A DNA stretch of 64,000 bases, taken from NCBI RefSeq assembly GCF_016808335.1, contig NC_053146.1:36948470-37012469 (forward strand). Direction: 5' to 3'. The notes under the pieces were generated by a model, which was not told the origin of the DNA, made no database searches, and worked only from the letters and a program-made list of their open reading frames with translations. Source of the stretch: Panicum virgatum (taxonomy: Eukaryota > Streptophyta > Magnoliopsida > Poales > Poaceae). This document shows positions 11,778 through 24,019 of this stretch, in pieces. The position numbers and the translations under genes are program-made. Within the stretch, counting starts at the first letter, position 1. Each line of letters starts with the position of its first letter.

Positions 11778-12193
11778 TGTCAGACCCGGGGCAGTGGGAC
11801 TGCTTATAGGCATAGAATGTTCTAGAGTAAGGGATAGCTCATGGATGTGCTTTACCTCTCTTGTAACTACCCAAATAGGCGTAGAACTAACTGCAGTACA
11901 AAGGAAACTACCCAATTGTGTTGTAGTAGGACTCTAACTGTACTTGGCTAGGACTTTCCATATAACCCTGTCCCCCCGGATATATAAGGGCAGGCAGGGA
12001 CCCCCTACAAACAATCATCAACACCTAAGGCAATACAAACCACACAGGACGTAGGGTATTACGCAAACTCGCAGCCCGAACCTATCTAAATCTTTGTGTT
12101 TCTTGTACCATCGAGTTCCAGAGTAGTCGATCCCTACCTACAAACCTTACTGCTAAGGGTATCCCTGAGCAGGCTTGGCGGTAAACACCGACA
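11778..12193 (+). repeat. 5' LTR (416 bp) of the Tat-like element
   Basis: The LTR begins TGTCAGACCC and ends ACACCGACA. A TATATAAG box near 11980 fits a promoter. It aligns end to end with 39772-40187. Confidence 0.9.
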
Positions 12194-12213
12194 GCTGGCA
12201 TGTCAGGTAGGGG
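12194..12213 (+). other. Primer-binding-like site of the Tat-like element
   Basis: Immediately after the 5' LTR comes CTGGCATGTCAGGTAGGGG. It resembles the CTGGCGCGCCAGGTAGGGG sequence I recall at this place in several grass gypsy elements, with CpG positions changed. I cannot name the tRNA with confidence. Confidence 0.45.
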
Positions 12214-12239
12214 TTTCGGCGAGTTCATCAGCGAATTTG

Positions 12240-13082
12240 ATGGCCGGATCAAGCGACACCAACAACGTGCCTGAGGGCACAACTCTCGTTTTCGGTTCCT
12301 GGGCATGCACGGCTGACGGGTTGGGCGGCTTCTCCAGCCACCTTATCATGACCGACTCGCCTAAACCGAAGATCACCCCCCAATTCACCGGCATCCACGA
12401 GTCTGCGGATCTCGACAAAAAAAGAGTTCTACTCGAACTCAGTTCAGATAATGCAGAAAACGTATCGACTCCAACTCGAGCTCTCAAGTTAGCCGCGATA
12501 CAAACTCTGATACCGAAAAATTTCACTTTTCCGAAACCCTCGGAAAATACTTGACTCATCTCAAGACGATCAAATGCCCCAAGATCATCAACAACTCAGA
12601 GCTACTTGATGGAGTAGATCAAGTTTCACGATCAATAGAGGGATGCATCAAACTTGCGGAATCCCCCTTGGCTCATCTACTTTACAGCAAAACCTAGAAG
12701 TGTTGAACACGCTACAGAAAAGGTTGGGTAATATACTCTCAGGGATCGATCGAGTGGATTCTAAGCTCATCGGTTGCATTAAGATAGCTGAAGGCACCCT
12801 GCAAAACAAGGAGCAGAAATCGGGAGGAGGAATCTGCTGGGGATCTGGTGAGACAAACCCCCGGCTTGTTCGGTTGGGACCGTCTATCTCTAGGATACCT
12901 CAGAGCCCTTCACCGAAACCTGCTCACATTTGGACTCCTAAACCAGCCGAGTCCTCGTTCGATCAGGACTTCGATGAATTCGTGAACAGCCTCGACAACT
13001 TTGAACCATTCGATGATCTCGAAGACTGGTCCGACAACGTCGACTTGTTCATGGACGCTATGACTAACCCACCAGAATATGC
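12240..13082 (+). pseudogene. Gag-like reading frame, 5' segment
   Basis: The frame opens MAGSSDTNNVPEGTTLVFGS at 12240, 46 bases after the LTR, and stops at 12554. A second open stretch (12643-13082) in another frame is rich in acidic residues (FDQDFDEFVNSL, PFDDLEDWSDNVDLF). It is cut at 13082 by the 5.7-kb insertion and resumes at 18816. I do not recognise a classical gag domain here. The assignment to gag rests on position and on the zinc-knuckle-like motif at the far end (about 19910). Confidence 0.5.
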
Positions 13083-14090
13083 TGTTGGCGCCTATCAACG
13101 TCACCAGCGATGACGCCCGCAGACGCCAATTTTGGGTGCAGTATTTCATGAACCACGAACAAATCCGCAAGCGCACGGAATACCGCTGTAGCATTTTACC
13201 CGGAAGTATACCGGGGTGTCATTTATATTTTCGCAGGGAAGGTGATGAGTGAGAAGATATATAGATTAGTTGGTGAACTCTATCTAGATTGGATATTCTC
13301 ATGCATAAACAAGTGTAAGATAATTACATGGTAGGAGGTAGTGTGACACACACACAAACTATCCTCTTGGATAAATAAAAGATAAAAGAAAGATAAAAGA
13401 TGCTTTAGGCCGAGAGCAAGGTAAAAGTCAGAGCTCGAGTCAGCTGTGCTAGGCTAGCTATATCTACCTTTCTCAACAGTTAGCTCGTCAGAGATTAAAC
13501 TACATAACAGGGCGATCGCTATCGAAGAAACAGGAGGAGCACCCCGGCGACTTTATGTACATCCTACCCCCCATACCGAACGTGGAGGATTACTAAAAGG
13601 CTCGAACAGGACTGTCACCACCTGCCGGCTACCTCTACAAACTGTGGGTATAGTTGACATCCAGCAACTCTTAGCTAATCTAGACACCATGTCTACACTA
13701 TTAAGGGATACTCTAGTGTCCCGCGCAGAGCCCCACCCTTCAGATGGACAGACATCACACTAGAATAATCATACAAATACTGGAGTAGTTGATAGAATTC
13801 TAAGAACAAAAGACTAACCATCTCCAGCACAGGGCGATAATGCAATGCAAGCATTGAATAATAACGCAACCATGACAAGAAGCATATACTCGATAACTCA
13901 GAATATACTTCAAGCAGATATCGGTAACCATAGTCTAATTCTATTACAAACGACCAAATATTACAAGAGAGAGCTAGAGATGAACCCATACCAGACTCTC
14001 GAGCAACTCTGGCGACTCGATGACTCCTAGACTTCTCCTTAACTCCACTAAGTCTAAAGACTATGCAAGGAATGCAAGAGAGGAGATGAG

Positions 14091-14124
<34 letters not shown>

Positions 14125-14605
14125 TATTCTCCACCCCGCCCCCTTGTATTTATAGCAGGGAGCCACGGGGTGAAGCCTTCACAACCGACGTAAGGGACCA
14201 ATGGGGAGACGCCACGTGCCCTGGTTGAGGCAGTGGGGTCCATGGGCCAGGTCGGTCGGCCTGCCCGGGCCACCAACCGCCCCCAACTTCTTCTGGTAGG
14301 CTGCCTTGGGCCTCCTTGTCTGATCCACGTTGGGGTTGGCCTATCTTGACTTGTTTGAATTGGGTTCTTGCATCACTTTTGGTCCATTTGAGCCTGAATC
14401 AGTGCTCTGATAATTTCTGTGATTTTATGTCGGGCCAAAGTGTGCTTGTAACCTGCATATTAGCTTGAAAACACAACTTGCATATTCTAAAAGGTAAAGT
14501 GTGGTTTAGGGACTTTATTAGATAAGGATGGGTGTAAGAAATGCAAACTCTCATGATTTTCTTATCAAGTTGACGCCTAGAAATGGTCGTTAGTGAGCGT
14601 CAACA
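13083..14605 (-). repeat. 3' LTR of the 5.7-kb gypsy derivative
   Basis: On the plus strand it runs from TGTTGGCGCC to GCGTCAACA. It is nearly identical to 17292-18815 with the same microsatellite near one end. The purine tract at 14606-14620 (minus strand) marks it as the 3' LTR. Confidence 0.9.
14093..14122. repeat. (GT)n microsatellite in the LTR
   Basis: Fifteen GT units lie in the left LTR. The partner LTR has a shorter, interrupted version at 18316-18333, so this tract has changed length since insertion. Confidence 0.95.
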
Positions 14606-16000
14606 AGATCCCCCAAGCTGTCCTTTGCTCGTCCTGAGCAAAGTAGGACAAATCAAGTTGTTGATAAGAAAATCACTTTGACTCGTACCTTACCTATCAT
14701 GTCATAGTCTGAAGCAAAGAGATTCATCTATAAGCTTAAATAAGTTGGTTAGCATACCTTTGCTCAATTACCTTACTCCCTCATGGGGCTTTTTAGCTGT
14801 CTCCTTGTCTTGGGCTGTTGGGAGTTAGAACAGTGCATAAAGTAGTACTTAGTTGTTCATAGATCCGCAATCCATCTGGAGACACTTTTTTGAAAGATTT
14901 TTGAAAACATGGCAGAGCTCCCAGGATAACTCTCTCGAGGCACACATCTTGTATTTCCTTACCAGGGCAGTGTTTGCCTTTGATCTTCCCTACTACTACA
15001 AGCCTTTGTGGAGCTCAAGGTAGGATAAGAACAGGGCACACTTGTATTCTATTTATTGTAAAGTCAAAGAGAGGATCCATGGAGAAACAAGTCATGCAAT
15101 CTCGATCAAAAGGTGCAAGTGTATGAGTGGATGGATGAATATGGCTTACTCCTTGAGGTAATGGCTTTTCTCTCTCGAATCATCCCTGTCTCTCTCTCTT
15201 TTTTTTTTGAGACATGGTTACCCCTTTTTCTCTCTCTCTCTCTCTCTTTTTGGGTCATGCTTCTTTGGCATGCCATCTTTTCTCTTCATTTTGGGGCAAC
15301 CATAATCTGACTTTATTTTATTTCAAGGATGTTCTACGAGAAAGATCACCGAAACATGGAGCATTTATTGATGTGGAATGGATGGTGGTGCTAATTCCCA
15401 GTGTAGGAATATAGCAAATGGATGGGACGTGTACGTGCTTATGATCGAGAAAGCATGAAGAGTATCTCACTAGGGTCACCCAATTTGACAAAACTCAATA
15501 GAACATTAAGCAGCATATGTATAAGGTTTTTTTTCATGTAATATGACATATGGCTCTGGTAGGACATTGGATATCGCTGGGGAACTTGCCTTTCAATTAA
15601 TTTTTTTTAAACAACTCCGGACTTCAAGCATCACTAGAACAAGCTTGCATAACCTTATTTACCATATCTGAACTCACAACAACTTAGACTCGGATCAAGC
15701 ATATGCAACCCACGGAACTTTCAGGTTTATTGGCAAGATATTTGTATAACCAACGAATATAAACTCAAGAGAACTCTTATTTTCAAACTAGGCATAACAG
15801 ACATGATAGAGCAAAGCAAAACTCATCCTTTCAACTTATCAAAAGGGAGTTAAAACATTCTTACCGTGTATCATGAAAAAGAGAAATAAAGCAGTAAATT
15901 TTTATTTTGTTTTTAAAAGTTTTTATCAAATTTTATTGGAAGCAAATAAAGGGATACAGTTGACTTAGGGGAGAGAACCTCCCCCAAGCTAGCTCTTGGT

Positions 16001-17144
16001 TCAAGGTCCGAAAAGCAGGACCTTTCTCCATACCTGATCAGGTTGAGGTCGTTTCTCTGTACCTGGAGAAGTAGTAGCGGTCGATGACGTCTTGTTCTTC
16101 TTGCTCCACACCTTCTTGGCCTTCTTTGGTGGCGTAGGCGGCGCATGAACAGGATCCTCGGATGCTGGGTAGACAATTACCAGATCTTCCCATACTGTAT
16201 TGGCGATGAAGTCAGGGGTCTTCTGATCATCTTCCACTGGCTCAGTTGGTGGAGTATGAATTTCCCAATCCTCCCAAGCTGGCTTGGAAGAGGGGTGATA
16301 GTCTTGATCATCCCAACCGGGCTCTGCCCATAGCCCTTGTTTCTCACTATCCTCATGATACCTCTCTCTTGTTTTGGAACTTAAATTTCATGGTCTTTCC
16401 CATGATACAGAGGCTGATTCTTCCTCTCCCCACATCAATTCTGGCATTTGTATCCTTGAGGAATGGTCACCCAAGTATGAGCGGAATTCCAAGATCTCCT
16501 TTCGTATCCAGGACTACGAAGTCCACCAATATGTAGGTATTCTTGACTTTTACCATTAACCTTTCCACAACTCCTTCTGGATATCTTATCGTGGAATCTG
16601 CCAGCTGAACACACATAGCGGTAGGGGAAATTGATGGATAGCCTAGCTTCTCGAAAGTTACCTTGGGCATGATGTTGACACTGGCTCCAAGGTCACAAAG
16701 GGCGTGATCAAATTCATAATCAAAGATTGAGCAGCTGATCCCCAAGAGCGAGAACGGAAACAGACGGAGCCGGATTGCATCTTGCGATACACCCTTGATA
16801 ACAAAAGTGTTGTAAAGCTCTAGGAACTGCTGGAGATGAGCGCTGGCATCCTCATTCGCCTTGCCATAGAATGGGTTGGCCTGCACCATCGTAATGAGAC
16901 CCATCTTGATCTCGAAATTTTCTCCTCCGGTGTTAACCTCGGGCCCGATGGGGACCTAGTTAGCAGACGGAGCAGAGTAATCACGGAGTGTCTTCTGGGC
17001 CATAGCTCTAGGAGCTGACGACGATGTGATGACTGGATCAACTGCCGAGAGTGATCTCCGAGGTGATACGAGACGAGCTCGCGTCCTCCTCAAAAGTGAC
17101 TCTGGATCGGAATGAAAGTTTTGCGGCAAGTCGAAACCGGTCAT
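16001..17144 (-). pseudogene. Gag N-terminus fused to aspartic protease by internal deletion
   Basis: Reading leftward from 17144, a gag start (MTGFDLPQNF...) leads through SAPRAMAQKTLRDYSAPSAN, an in-frame TAG at 16956-16958, and the gag segment NPFYGKANEDASAHLQQFLE to RLRLFPFSLLG. There it passes directly, in frame, into a protease stretch with DLGASVNIMPKVTFEKLG (active-site Asp-Leu-Gly) and GIPLILG. The rest of gag, including a zinc knuckle, is missing between them. A TGA follows GIPLILG where the family has Arg. A basic, Pro/Lys-rich tail (16001-16237) closes the region. Confidence 0.8.
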
Positions 17145-17265
17145 ACACTACCCTGTTTTCATATCAACAAAGACAAGAAAACAAAGCCAAGTTAGCCTGT
17201 TTAGCAAGCGAATACCAATTTCTATTTTGTTCACAACTTTGTCTATATATTTCACTCTGTGCCTT

Positions 17266-17282
17266 CCCCGGCAACGACGCCA
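17266..17282 (-). other. Primer-binding site (tRNA-Asp type)
   Basis: The minus strand reads TGGCGTCGTTGCCGGGG, one step from the TGGCGCCGTTGCCGGGG complement used by Tat/Athila elements. It lies nine bases from the right LTR, making 17292-18815 the 5' LTR. Confidence 0.85.
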
Positions 17283-17291
17283 AAAAATGCT

Positions 17292-18815
17292 TGTTGGCGC
17301 CTACCAATGTCACCAGTGATGACGCCCGCAGATGCCAATTTGGGGTGGCAGTATTTCATGAACCACGAATAAATCCGCAAGCGCACGGAATACCGCTGTA
17401 GCATTTTACTCGGGAGTATACCGGGGTGTCATTTATATTTCCGCAGGGAAGGCGATGAGTGAGAAGATATATAGATTAGTTGGTGAACTCTATCTAGATT
17501 GGATATTCTCATGCATAAACAGGGGTAAGATAATAACATGGTAGGAGGTAGTGTGACACACACACAAACTACCCTCTTGGATAAATAAAAGATAAAAGAA
17601 AGATAAAAGATGCTTTAGGCCGAGAGCAAGGTAAAAGTCAGAGCTCGAGTCAGCTGTGCTAGGCTAGCTATATCTACACTTTCTCATTAGTTAGCTCGTT
17701 AGAGATTAAACTACACAACAGGGAGATCGCTATCGAAGTAACGGGAGGAGCCCGTACACCCCAGCGACTTTATGTACATCCTACCCCCCATACCGAATGT
17801 AGAGGATTACTAAAAGGCTCGAACAGGGCTGTCACCACCTGCCGGCTACCTCTACAAACCGTGGGTATAGTTGACATCCAGCAACTCTTAGCTAATCTAG
17901 ACACCATGTCTACACTAGTAAGGGATACTCTAGTGTCCCGCGCGGAGCCCCCACCCTTCGGATGGACAGACATCACACAAGAGCAATCATACGAATACTG
18001 GAGCAGTTGATAGAGTTCTAAGAACAAAAGACTAACCATCTCCAACACAGGGCGATAATGCAATGCAAGCATTGAATAATAACGCAACCATGACAAGAAG
18101 CATATACTCGATAACTCAGAATATACTTCAAGCAGATATCGGTAACCATAGTCTAATTCTATTACAAACGACCAAATATTACAAGAGAGAGCTAGAGATG
18201 AACCCATACCAGACTCTCGAGCAACTCCGGCGACTCGATGACTCCTAGACTTGTCCTAAACTCCACTATGTCTAAAGACTATGCAAGGAATGCAAGAGAG
18301 GAGATGAGAAGTGTGGTGTGTGTGTGTGTGTGTCCTATTCTCCACCCCCCCCCCCTTGTATTTATAGCAGGGAGCCATGGGGTGAAGCCTTCACAACCGA
18401 CGTAGGGGGCCAATGGGGAGACGCCACGTGCCCTGGTTGAGGCGGTGGGGCCCACGGGCCAGGTCGGTCGGCCTGCCCGGGCCACCAACCGCCCCAACTT
18501 CTTCTGGCAGGCTGTCTTGGGCCTCCTTGTCTGATCCACGTTGGAGTTGGCCTGTCTTGACTTGTTTGAATTGGGTTCTTGCATCCCTTTTGGTCCATCT
18601 GAGCCTAAATCGGTGCTCTGATAATTTCTGTAATTTTATGTCGGGCCAAAGTGTGCTTGAACCTGCATATTAGCTTGAAAACACAACTTGCATATTCTAA
18701 AAAGTAAAGTGTGGTTTAGGGACTTTATTAGATAAGGATGTGTGTAAGAAATGCAAACTCTCATGGTTTTCTGATCAAGTTGACGCCTGGAAATGGTCGT
18801 TAGTGAGCGTCAACA
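17292..18815 (-). repeat. 5' LTR of the 5.7-kb gypsy derivative
   Basis: This is the end-to-end match of 13083-14605, one base longer. It has a run of C residues near 18345-18355 and the shortened GT tract. Confidence 0.9.
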
Positions 18816-20006
18816 CACGCAGACGCCCTCTGGAAGCTGGCCAAACCTAAAAAGGGAAGAGCCAAAGCTCCAGAACAATCCGGCAAGTTTATTTTTGACA
18901 AACCCTGGATCAAGAAACCTGAAGGGCTGACTCCCACCCAATCTTGGCTACATTGGATGAACGAGAACGCCCTCCATGTGGAGATGGACATCCCGCTTCT
19001 CGCTCAATCAAAGCACACATACTCTAAAATCGGTGGGCTAACCGATTCCGAATCCGAGTACTCTTCCGACTCGGAGGACGAGCTTGATGAACTAATCCAA
19101 TACAGCAAAGAAGCCAAGTCCAACTCAACTCAGAAGCCCAAGTCCGATCAGGACTCCCTCCCTAACTTGGTCATATATGCAACGCCGCAAGGACGGACAG
19201 TGCACCTAAGGAAGATACAAGATCCTAATACCTCTGGCTCGCAGCCAACGGATCTGCCCTTCCAGCAGTGCACCCCTCTAGACCCGTCCTCAAGCAAACA
19301 AGACTAAGAAATTCAAGATCTTTGCTGTGAAATCCTCATGGTTCACATCTCCGAAGTCCAGGAACCTGAGGGTGATCCCACGGAATGTCTCAACCTCGAC
19401 GACTACAACTCTGATGATTTCGACGAGTACCTTTCCGACAACATGGAAACTACTCCTCCCACAATCATAGAAGCCCAAGCTACTATCAAGCAAGATCCTC
19501 CTGTGCCTCCTCCTGCAGTGACAATCACTGTGCAATTGGAAGAGCAACACCCAGCATAAGATCTCTACGAACGTCGTCGCCTGCTTAACCAGAAAAGGGC
19601 GTTTAGGCGCCAGTGCCTCACCAACAGCTAGCAGGAACAGCAAGGCGACAACTACGACTACTCCAATTGCGACCTCCGCAATGTGATCAATGTTGGTCGT
19701 GATGCACGCAACGTCATCATCTCAAGGAGAAAGGAACACGAAGAAATAGAGGCTTACATACCTTCTTCCAACTACCGCATCCCACCAAAGGCTTCCGCAT
19801 CTTTCAAGAAGTACAAGCCGGTAAGCACCCATCCTCAGGATAAACCGTACACCCCACATCATGGGGAAACATCTCTTGGTGGACCCAGGATTAACAAGAC
19901 TCTACAACGCAAGTGCTTCATCCACCTGAAGAGCTCTCACACGATCTTCGAGTGTGACTCACTTCGCAAGGCCCTTGAGGCACCCCTCCTAAAGGAGACT
20001 ACCTAA
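18816..20006 (+). pseudogene. Gag-like reading frame, 3' segment with CxxH zinc motif
   Basis: Directly after the inserted element the gag-like region continues in phase with the part left of it once one copy of the 5-bp target duplication is discounted. It shows a Lys/Pro-rich start, SQSW-like LHWMNENALHVEMDIPL, an acidic Ser-rich tract (SDSEDELDELIQYS) and a stop at 19305. Further open pieces (19338-19559 and 19683-20006) follow. The last ends with a C-x2-H-x4-H-x4-C motif (CFIHLKSSHTIFEC), the zinc-knuckle variant found in Tat-type gag proteins. Stops and frame changes make it non-functional. No protease follows. Confidence 0.6.
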
Positions 20007-20271
20007 AATTTAATCGACCACTGTATCGACTAGTTTTATCTTCGAATAATTTTTCAGCCATGTAAACCATTGCCCACGTCTAACGGGCAAGGGGTAGGTC
20101 TTAAGAGTCAGAGTCTGTCATTTTACAATTATTGTAATCTCGACAAGTCCAAAATAAAAGTTGATTTTCTCCGCAAATCGACTACTTGGCTCTCGCTCAT
20201 ATGACAAGTACCCCATCTTAAACACTACTCAGAAAGCTGCATCAGAGCAGCAATCGAGTAGCTTTCACGAT

Positions 20272-21262
20272 TAACCTTGAGTGATCTTATGACATTTTCA
20301 TCTCGGGTAACTCGACGGGGTTCATCCTAACATACCTGCCCTAAGAATCACTCGTCCTCGGTTGAGGACACCTTACTCGCCTCGCTCAAAGTAAGTTTTG
20401 GATATCCTTTCGGCATTTTCGTCTTGGGCAACCCGACGGGGTTCGTACCTAACAGACTTGCCTTAAGGATTACTCCAGTCCTTTGTTAAAGGACATCCTA
20501 CTCGCTGGCTCGAGTAGGTTTTGGATACTCTTTTGACATTTTCATTTTGGGCAACCCGACGGGGTTAGTACCTAACAGATTTGTCCTAAGAGTTACTCCA
20601 GTCCTCGGGTAGGACACCTTACTCGCCTTGCTCGAGTAGGTTTTGGATATCCTTTCGACACTTACGTCTTGGATAACCTGACGGGGTTCATACCTAATAG
20701 TTCTGTCTTAAGGATTACTCCAGTCCTTGGTTAAAGGACACCCTACCCGCTGGCTTGAGTAGGTTTTGGATACTCTTTCGACATTTTCGTCTTGGGCAAC
20801 CTGACGGGGTTCGTACCTAACAGACTTGTCCTAAGAGTTACTCTAGTCCTCGGGTAGGACACCTTACTCGCCTTGCTCAAGTAAGTTTTGGATACCCTTT
20901 TGACATTTACGTCTTGGATAACCCGACGGGGTTCATACCTAATAGTTCTGTCTTAAGGATTACTCCAGTCCTTAGTTAAAGGACACACTACTCGCTGGCT
21001 TGAGTAGGTTTTAGATACTCTTTCGACATTTTTGCCTTGGGCAACTCGACGGGGTTCGTACCTAATAGACTTGTCCTAAGAGTTACTCCAGTCCTCGGGT
21101 AGGACACCTTACTCGCCTTGCTCGAGTAAGTTTTGGATATTTCTAAAGTATTTACGTCTTGGTTAACTCAATGGGGTTCATCCTAACAGTTCTATTCTAG
21201 AAACCAATCCAGTCCTGGTATAGGACATACTACTCGATAGATCGAGTTGTCTAGGATACTTT
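20272..21262 (+). repeat. Tandem array of ~121-bp units alternating in two forms
   Basis: The string GTTTTGGATA or a close variant recurs near 20393, 20518, 20640, 20762, 20884, 21006 and 21130, about 121 bp apart. Each unit also has an AACCCGACGGGGTTC core followed by CCTAACAG and ACTCCAGTCCT. Units alternate between a form with CTCGCCTTGCTCGAG and a form with CTCGCTGGCTTGAG, so the true period is a dimer near 242 bp. The array sits between the gag-like region and the antisense gene of the Tat-like element. I see no gene in it. Confidence 0.85.
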
Positions 21263-22008
21263 CATAAAGGTTGTATACTACCTGGATGACCAAGCAAGGT
21301 CTATCCCAACTGGTCAACTACGAAAATCCCACAAGGAGTATGACTAAGTTCTTGATACTCTAAAATAGGTTGATACAAGTCTCCTGCTTGCTCAGATTAC
21401 CAAGGGAGCTTCAACTACAGAACCTTTTTGCCTCGAGTACTTGTCGGGTGCTACTCGCTTGCTTGAAGTACTTAAAAAAGTTTTGTTTTCCCTTGGTACT
21501 CTGAGTAGTTGTCGAGAACCTCCTGTTCACCTATCTATCAAGGAACATCTTAACCTCCTAATTCTCCAAATACTCGATAAGAGTTCTCTCACCATTGGAC
21601 ATTAGAGTCCATATGAGCTTCGCTCCAATGAAACATTTCCTTTGAAAAGAAAATCCGCATTAAGCTACGGCTTTTTGACACTCTCTTAGTGCTTTTCCCA
21701 CTTAGTTAACCCCGCGGGATTCAATCCTAACCGGTCAGCACTAGAGTTCTGATTCAGAATCATACAAACTCGATCCCATTGGAGAATACTTCGCCTCCTA
21801 AGGCACCCACGGATGCAACTCTTCGTATCAACTATCAAGACTGAGTAGGCGCGATGCTGCCAAAACTCAGGATTCTCGAGTACGATTACTCGACACATCA
21901 AAGGATTCCACAATCCAAACACAGAACAAGTACTTAAATATTACACAAATACTCAACATTTGTCCAAAGTACTTGTGACCACATGCCAATCACCTTACAA
22001 CTAAAAGT
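21263..22008. other. Non-coding interior of the Tat-like element
   Basis: This stretch contains degenerate echoes of the tandem-array vocabulary (CTCGAGTA, ACTCG) but no reading frame with recognisable content. It leads into the 3' end of the antisense gene. Confidence 0.6.
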
Positions 22009-23735
22009 TCAAGGGGACTCGGGCTTGCTTAGAGACTCCACTATCTGGTCTGCTACCACGGAGGTCTCTTGCAAATATTGACTGAACTGATCATCAGTGC
22101 AATCAGACTTTGCGCCATTCCCAAGTGTATCAAGAGGAGTAGACGGCCAGTAAGACTTCACCAACCCGAGTACATGTCCCACGTACTGACGGGTGGTTGT
22201 GGAGATGTATCTTTCAAAGGCTTCGGGTACTTTACAAAGTTTTCCTGCCAACAAGAGCGGTTCGTCCTCATTCCCCTCTGGGATCTCCATAACCTCGGCT
22301 ACTTCTTGGGTAGCATCCCTCAGCTCCACGAGCTCTTGTTGCATCGAGTCTCGAGATTCTGACAAGGTCTTGAATTGCTGAAGAACTGTCAAGGCCTCTC
22401 GGTCAGAGTCTTCCTTGATCTTCTTCAGCTTCTCAATTTCATCTGCGTTGCGGTACATAAGAATCTTTAGATCCAGTACCAAGCATTCCTGAATCTTTAA
22501 AGATTTTGTACAAGCTGTGTACTCGATTGAAAGAAAATCTTATAAACACTAGGTAGAACAACAAGTCGACTACATCATGTATGCTAAAGACTAACCTTTT
22601 TTGGCTTGGGAGAGCTGCTTAAGCTTCCCCTGGAGAGCAGCCTTCTCGGACGAGAGCGTCTTTACTCGCTCCTTTAGAGCATTTAGCTCTGTATCGTCCT
22701 GGGCTTGGATGCCCTCCTGCCCCAGTACCTCCTGCCAAAGAACACACAACAGATCAGTATATATTACTCGATTTATACTAAAGTGCTTGATATGTTCGAC
22801 CACTTACCCCCATCAGCTTGTACGCAAGCTTCAACTTCTCCTGCGGCAAGCACTTCCCGATGAGATCTGGGAAGTACTCGCCCGCACATCAGAAATCGCC
22901 TATCATTTGGGAATCTAGAGGACAACTGGAATACTTAATCAAACTAAGAGCAGAAGTAAAGTATTTTTTCAGGTACAAGGTGGTACAAGTTTACTTGAAG
23001 GGGCTTTCTCAGACAGAGTCTTGTCGCCTCCCTCAGGAAACTTCTCGCCATCATCCTCTTTCGGAAGCTTGTCGCTTCCACCATCCTCTGGGAGCTTCTC
23101 ATCGCTCCTCTCAGTGTCAAGCAAAGGAGAATCCCGAAGCATGGAATTCACCATGTCTTCAGTCTCACGGGCACTCATATCAGGAGTACCCGGAGGCTTC
23201 TCCATTGCCGATTTGGGGCCTGAGTCGTCCTCAGCATCTTTCCCCAAGATTGTGTCGCTGAAAAGACGAATTAGCTACTTGGCACAAAAACTAATCCTAC
23301 AATTACAAGTTTTCAAGGAACTTACATAGGAGCCCTCTTGATGGCAAGCTTCTTTGCACCCAATTTTCGGGTGGGCCTCGTGATGATGGCGTGCTTACCC
23401 GCATCGCCGGCTTTATCTACATTGGAACTACTCGCCGGAAGAGTAGTCCCAATCCCCTTTGACGTGTCCACTGTGGTGGAAGGGACGGTTTGTCCCACCA
23501 CAGCATCATCCCCAGATGCTGAAGTCCGTGGTACTTTAGCCGCCGGACTTAAAAAAGAAAAACTCAAGTCAGAACCATAAACTCAAAACCAAAAAGTACT
23601 CGATTGCAAATGACTAGCCACTTACCTGTCACTAGCAGTTTGGGAGGAGCCGCGACGCTTCCTCGCCACCGACCGAGCACCCCTTGAGTGCCCAGTCTGA
23701 GTATCTGTACTTGGAGTAGGGCTTAGCTCCCTATC
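22009..23735 (-). pseudogene. Antisense spliced gene of the Tat-like element, C-terminal exons
   Basis: Six exons can be placed on the minus strand by sequence: 23626 to about 23735 (cut at the right by an insertion), 23326-23547, 22995-23257, 22808 to about 22880, 22596-22731 and 22009-22488 (stop). Donors are GTAAGT or close, and most acceptors end in a pyrimidine run plus AG. The products are a Ser/Arg-rich piece, an Ala/Pro/Thr-rich basic piece, an acidic Pro-rich piece, a short hydrophobic piece (GEYFPDLIGKCLPQEKLKLA) and two coiled-coil exons ending SLSKPESP. The N-terminal part is at 37178-38104. The exons here have no internal stop, and only the acceptor near 22880 looks decayed. Confidence 0.7.
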
Positions 23736-24019
23736 AGAAGCGCAACGCCGCCGCCCGCGCCCTAGCGCGCCTCTAGCCGCCCGATCTCGCGCGGACGGAT
23801 CAGATTAGAAAGGGCGTACCGGTTCGCTGGCCTTTTTGCTAAAGAGCCCTCGGGCTTTTGCTGAATCAACCCACGGTCCAGCTTTATTCAAAAGTATTTC
23901 CAGTTAAGTCCTATTTTTAACATTTAGCCCCCTGACCTTTCCAGTTTTTGTGCCCGCCGTCCAGACCTGCTGTTTTTGTGCGCTAGCCCCTGTATCTAAC
24001 CATTAATTACGTATATCAG
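23736..24019 (+). repeat. Fragment of a Tekay-like LTR (left of the 10-kb insertion)
   Basis: A GC-rich piece (CGCCGCCCGCGCCC..., CCGATCTCGCGCGGACGG) passes into a T-rich stretch with AAGTCC/AGCCCC phrases, the same layout as the long LTR at 1180-5023. It reads on into 35327-36998 after the inserted DNA. GTATA at 24011-24015 matches GTATA at 35327-35331, the target duplication of the reversed LTR between them. The 5' end of this LTR is missing. Confidence 0.6.

Larger units (their letters stand above)
13083..18815 (-). mobile_element. Pol-less gypsy derivative (Athila/Tat-like) inserted in the gag-like frame
   Basis: Two LTRs of 1523 and 1524 bp (13083-14605, 17292-18815) flank a 2.7-kb interior. 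The primer site beside the right LTR and the polypurine tract beside the left LTR (GCTTGGGGGATCT on the minus strand) give minus orientation. Flanking bases TATGC and CACGC look like a target duplication changed by two C-to-T steps. The interior holds only a gag fragment joined to a protease fragment and about 1.4 kb of non-coding DNA. RT, RNase H and integrase are absent, so it could only move with outside help. Confidence 0.9.

Noticed and set aside
20272..21262. Centromeric satellite block
   Set aside because: The array is under 1 kb and clearly internal to an LTR-bounded element. Only a wider survey could link it to a satellite.
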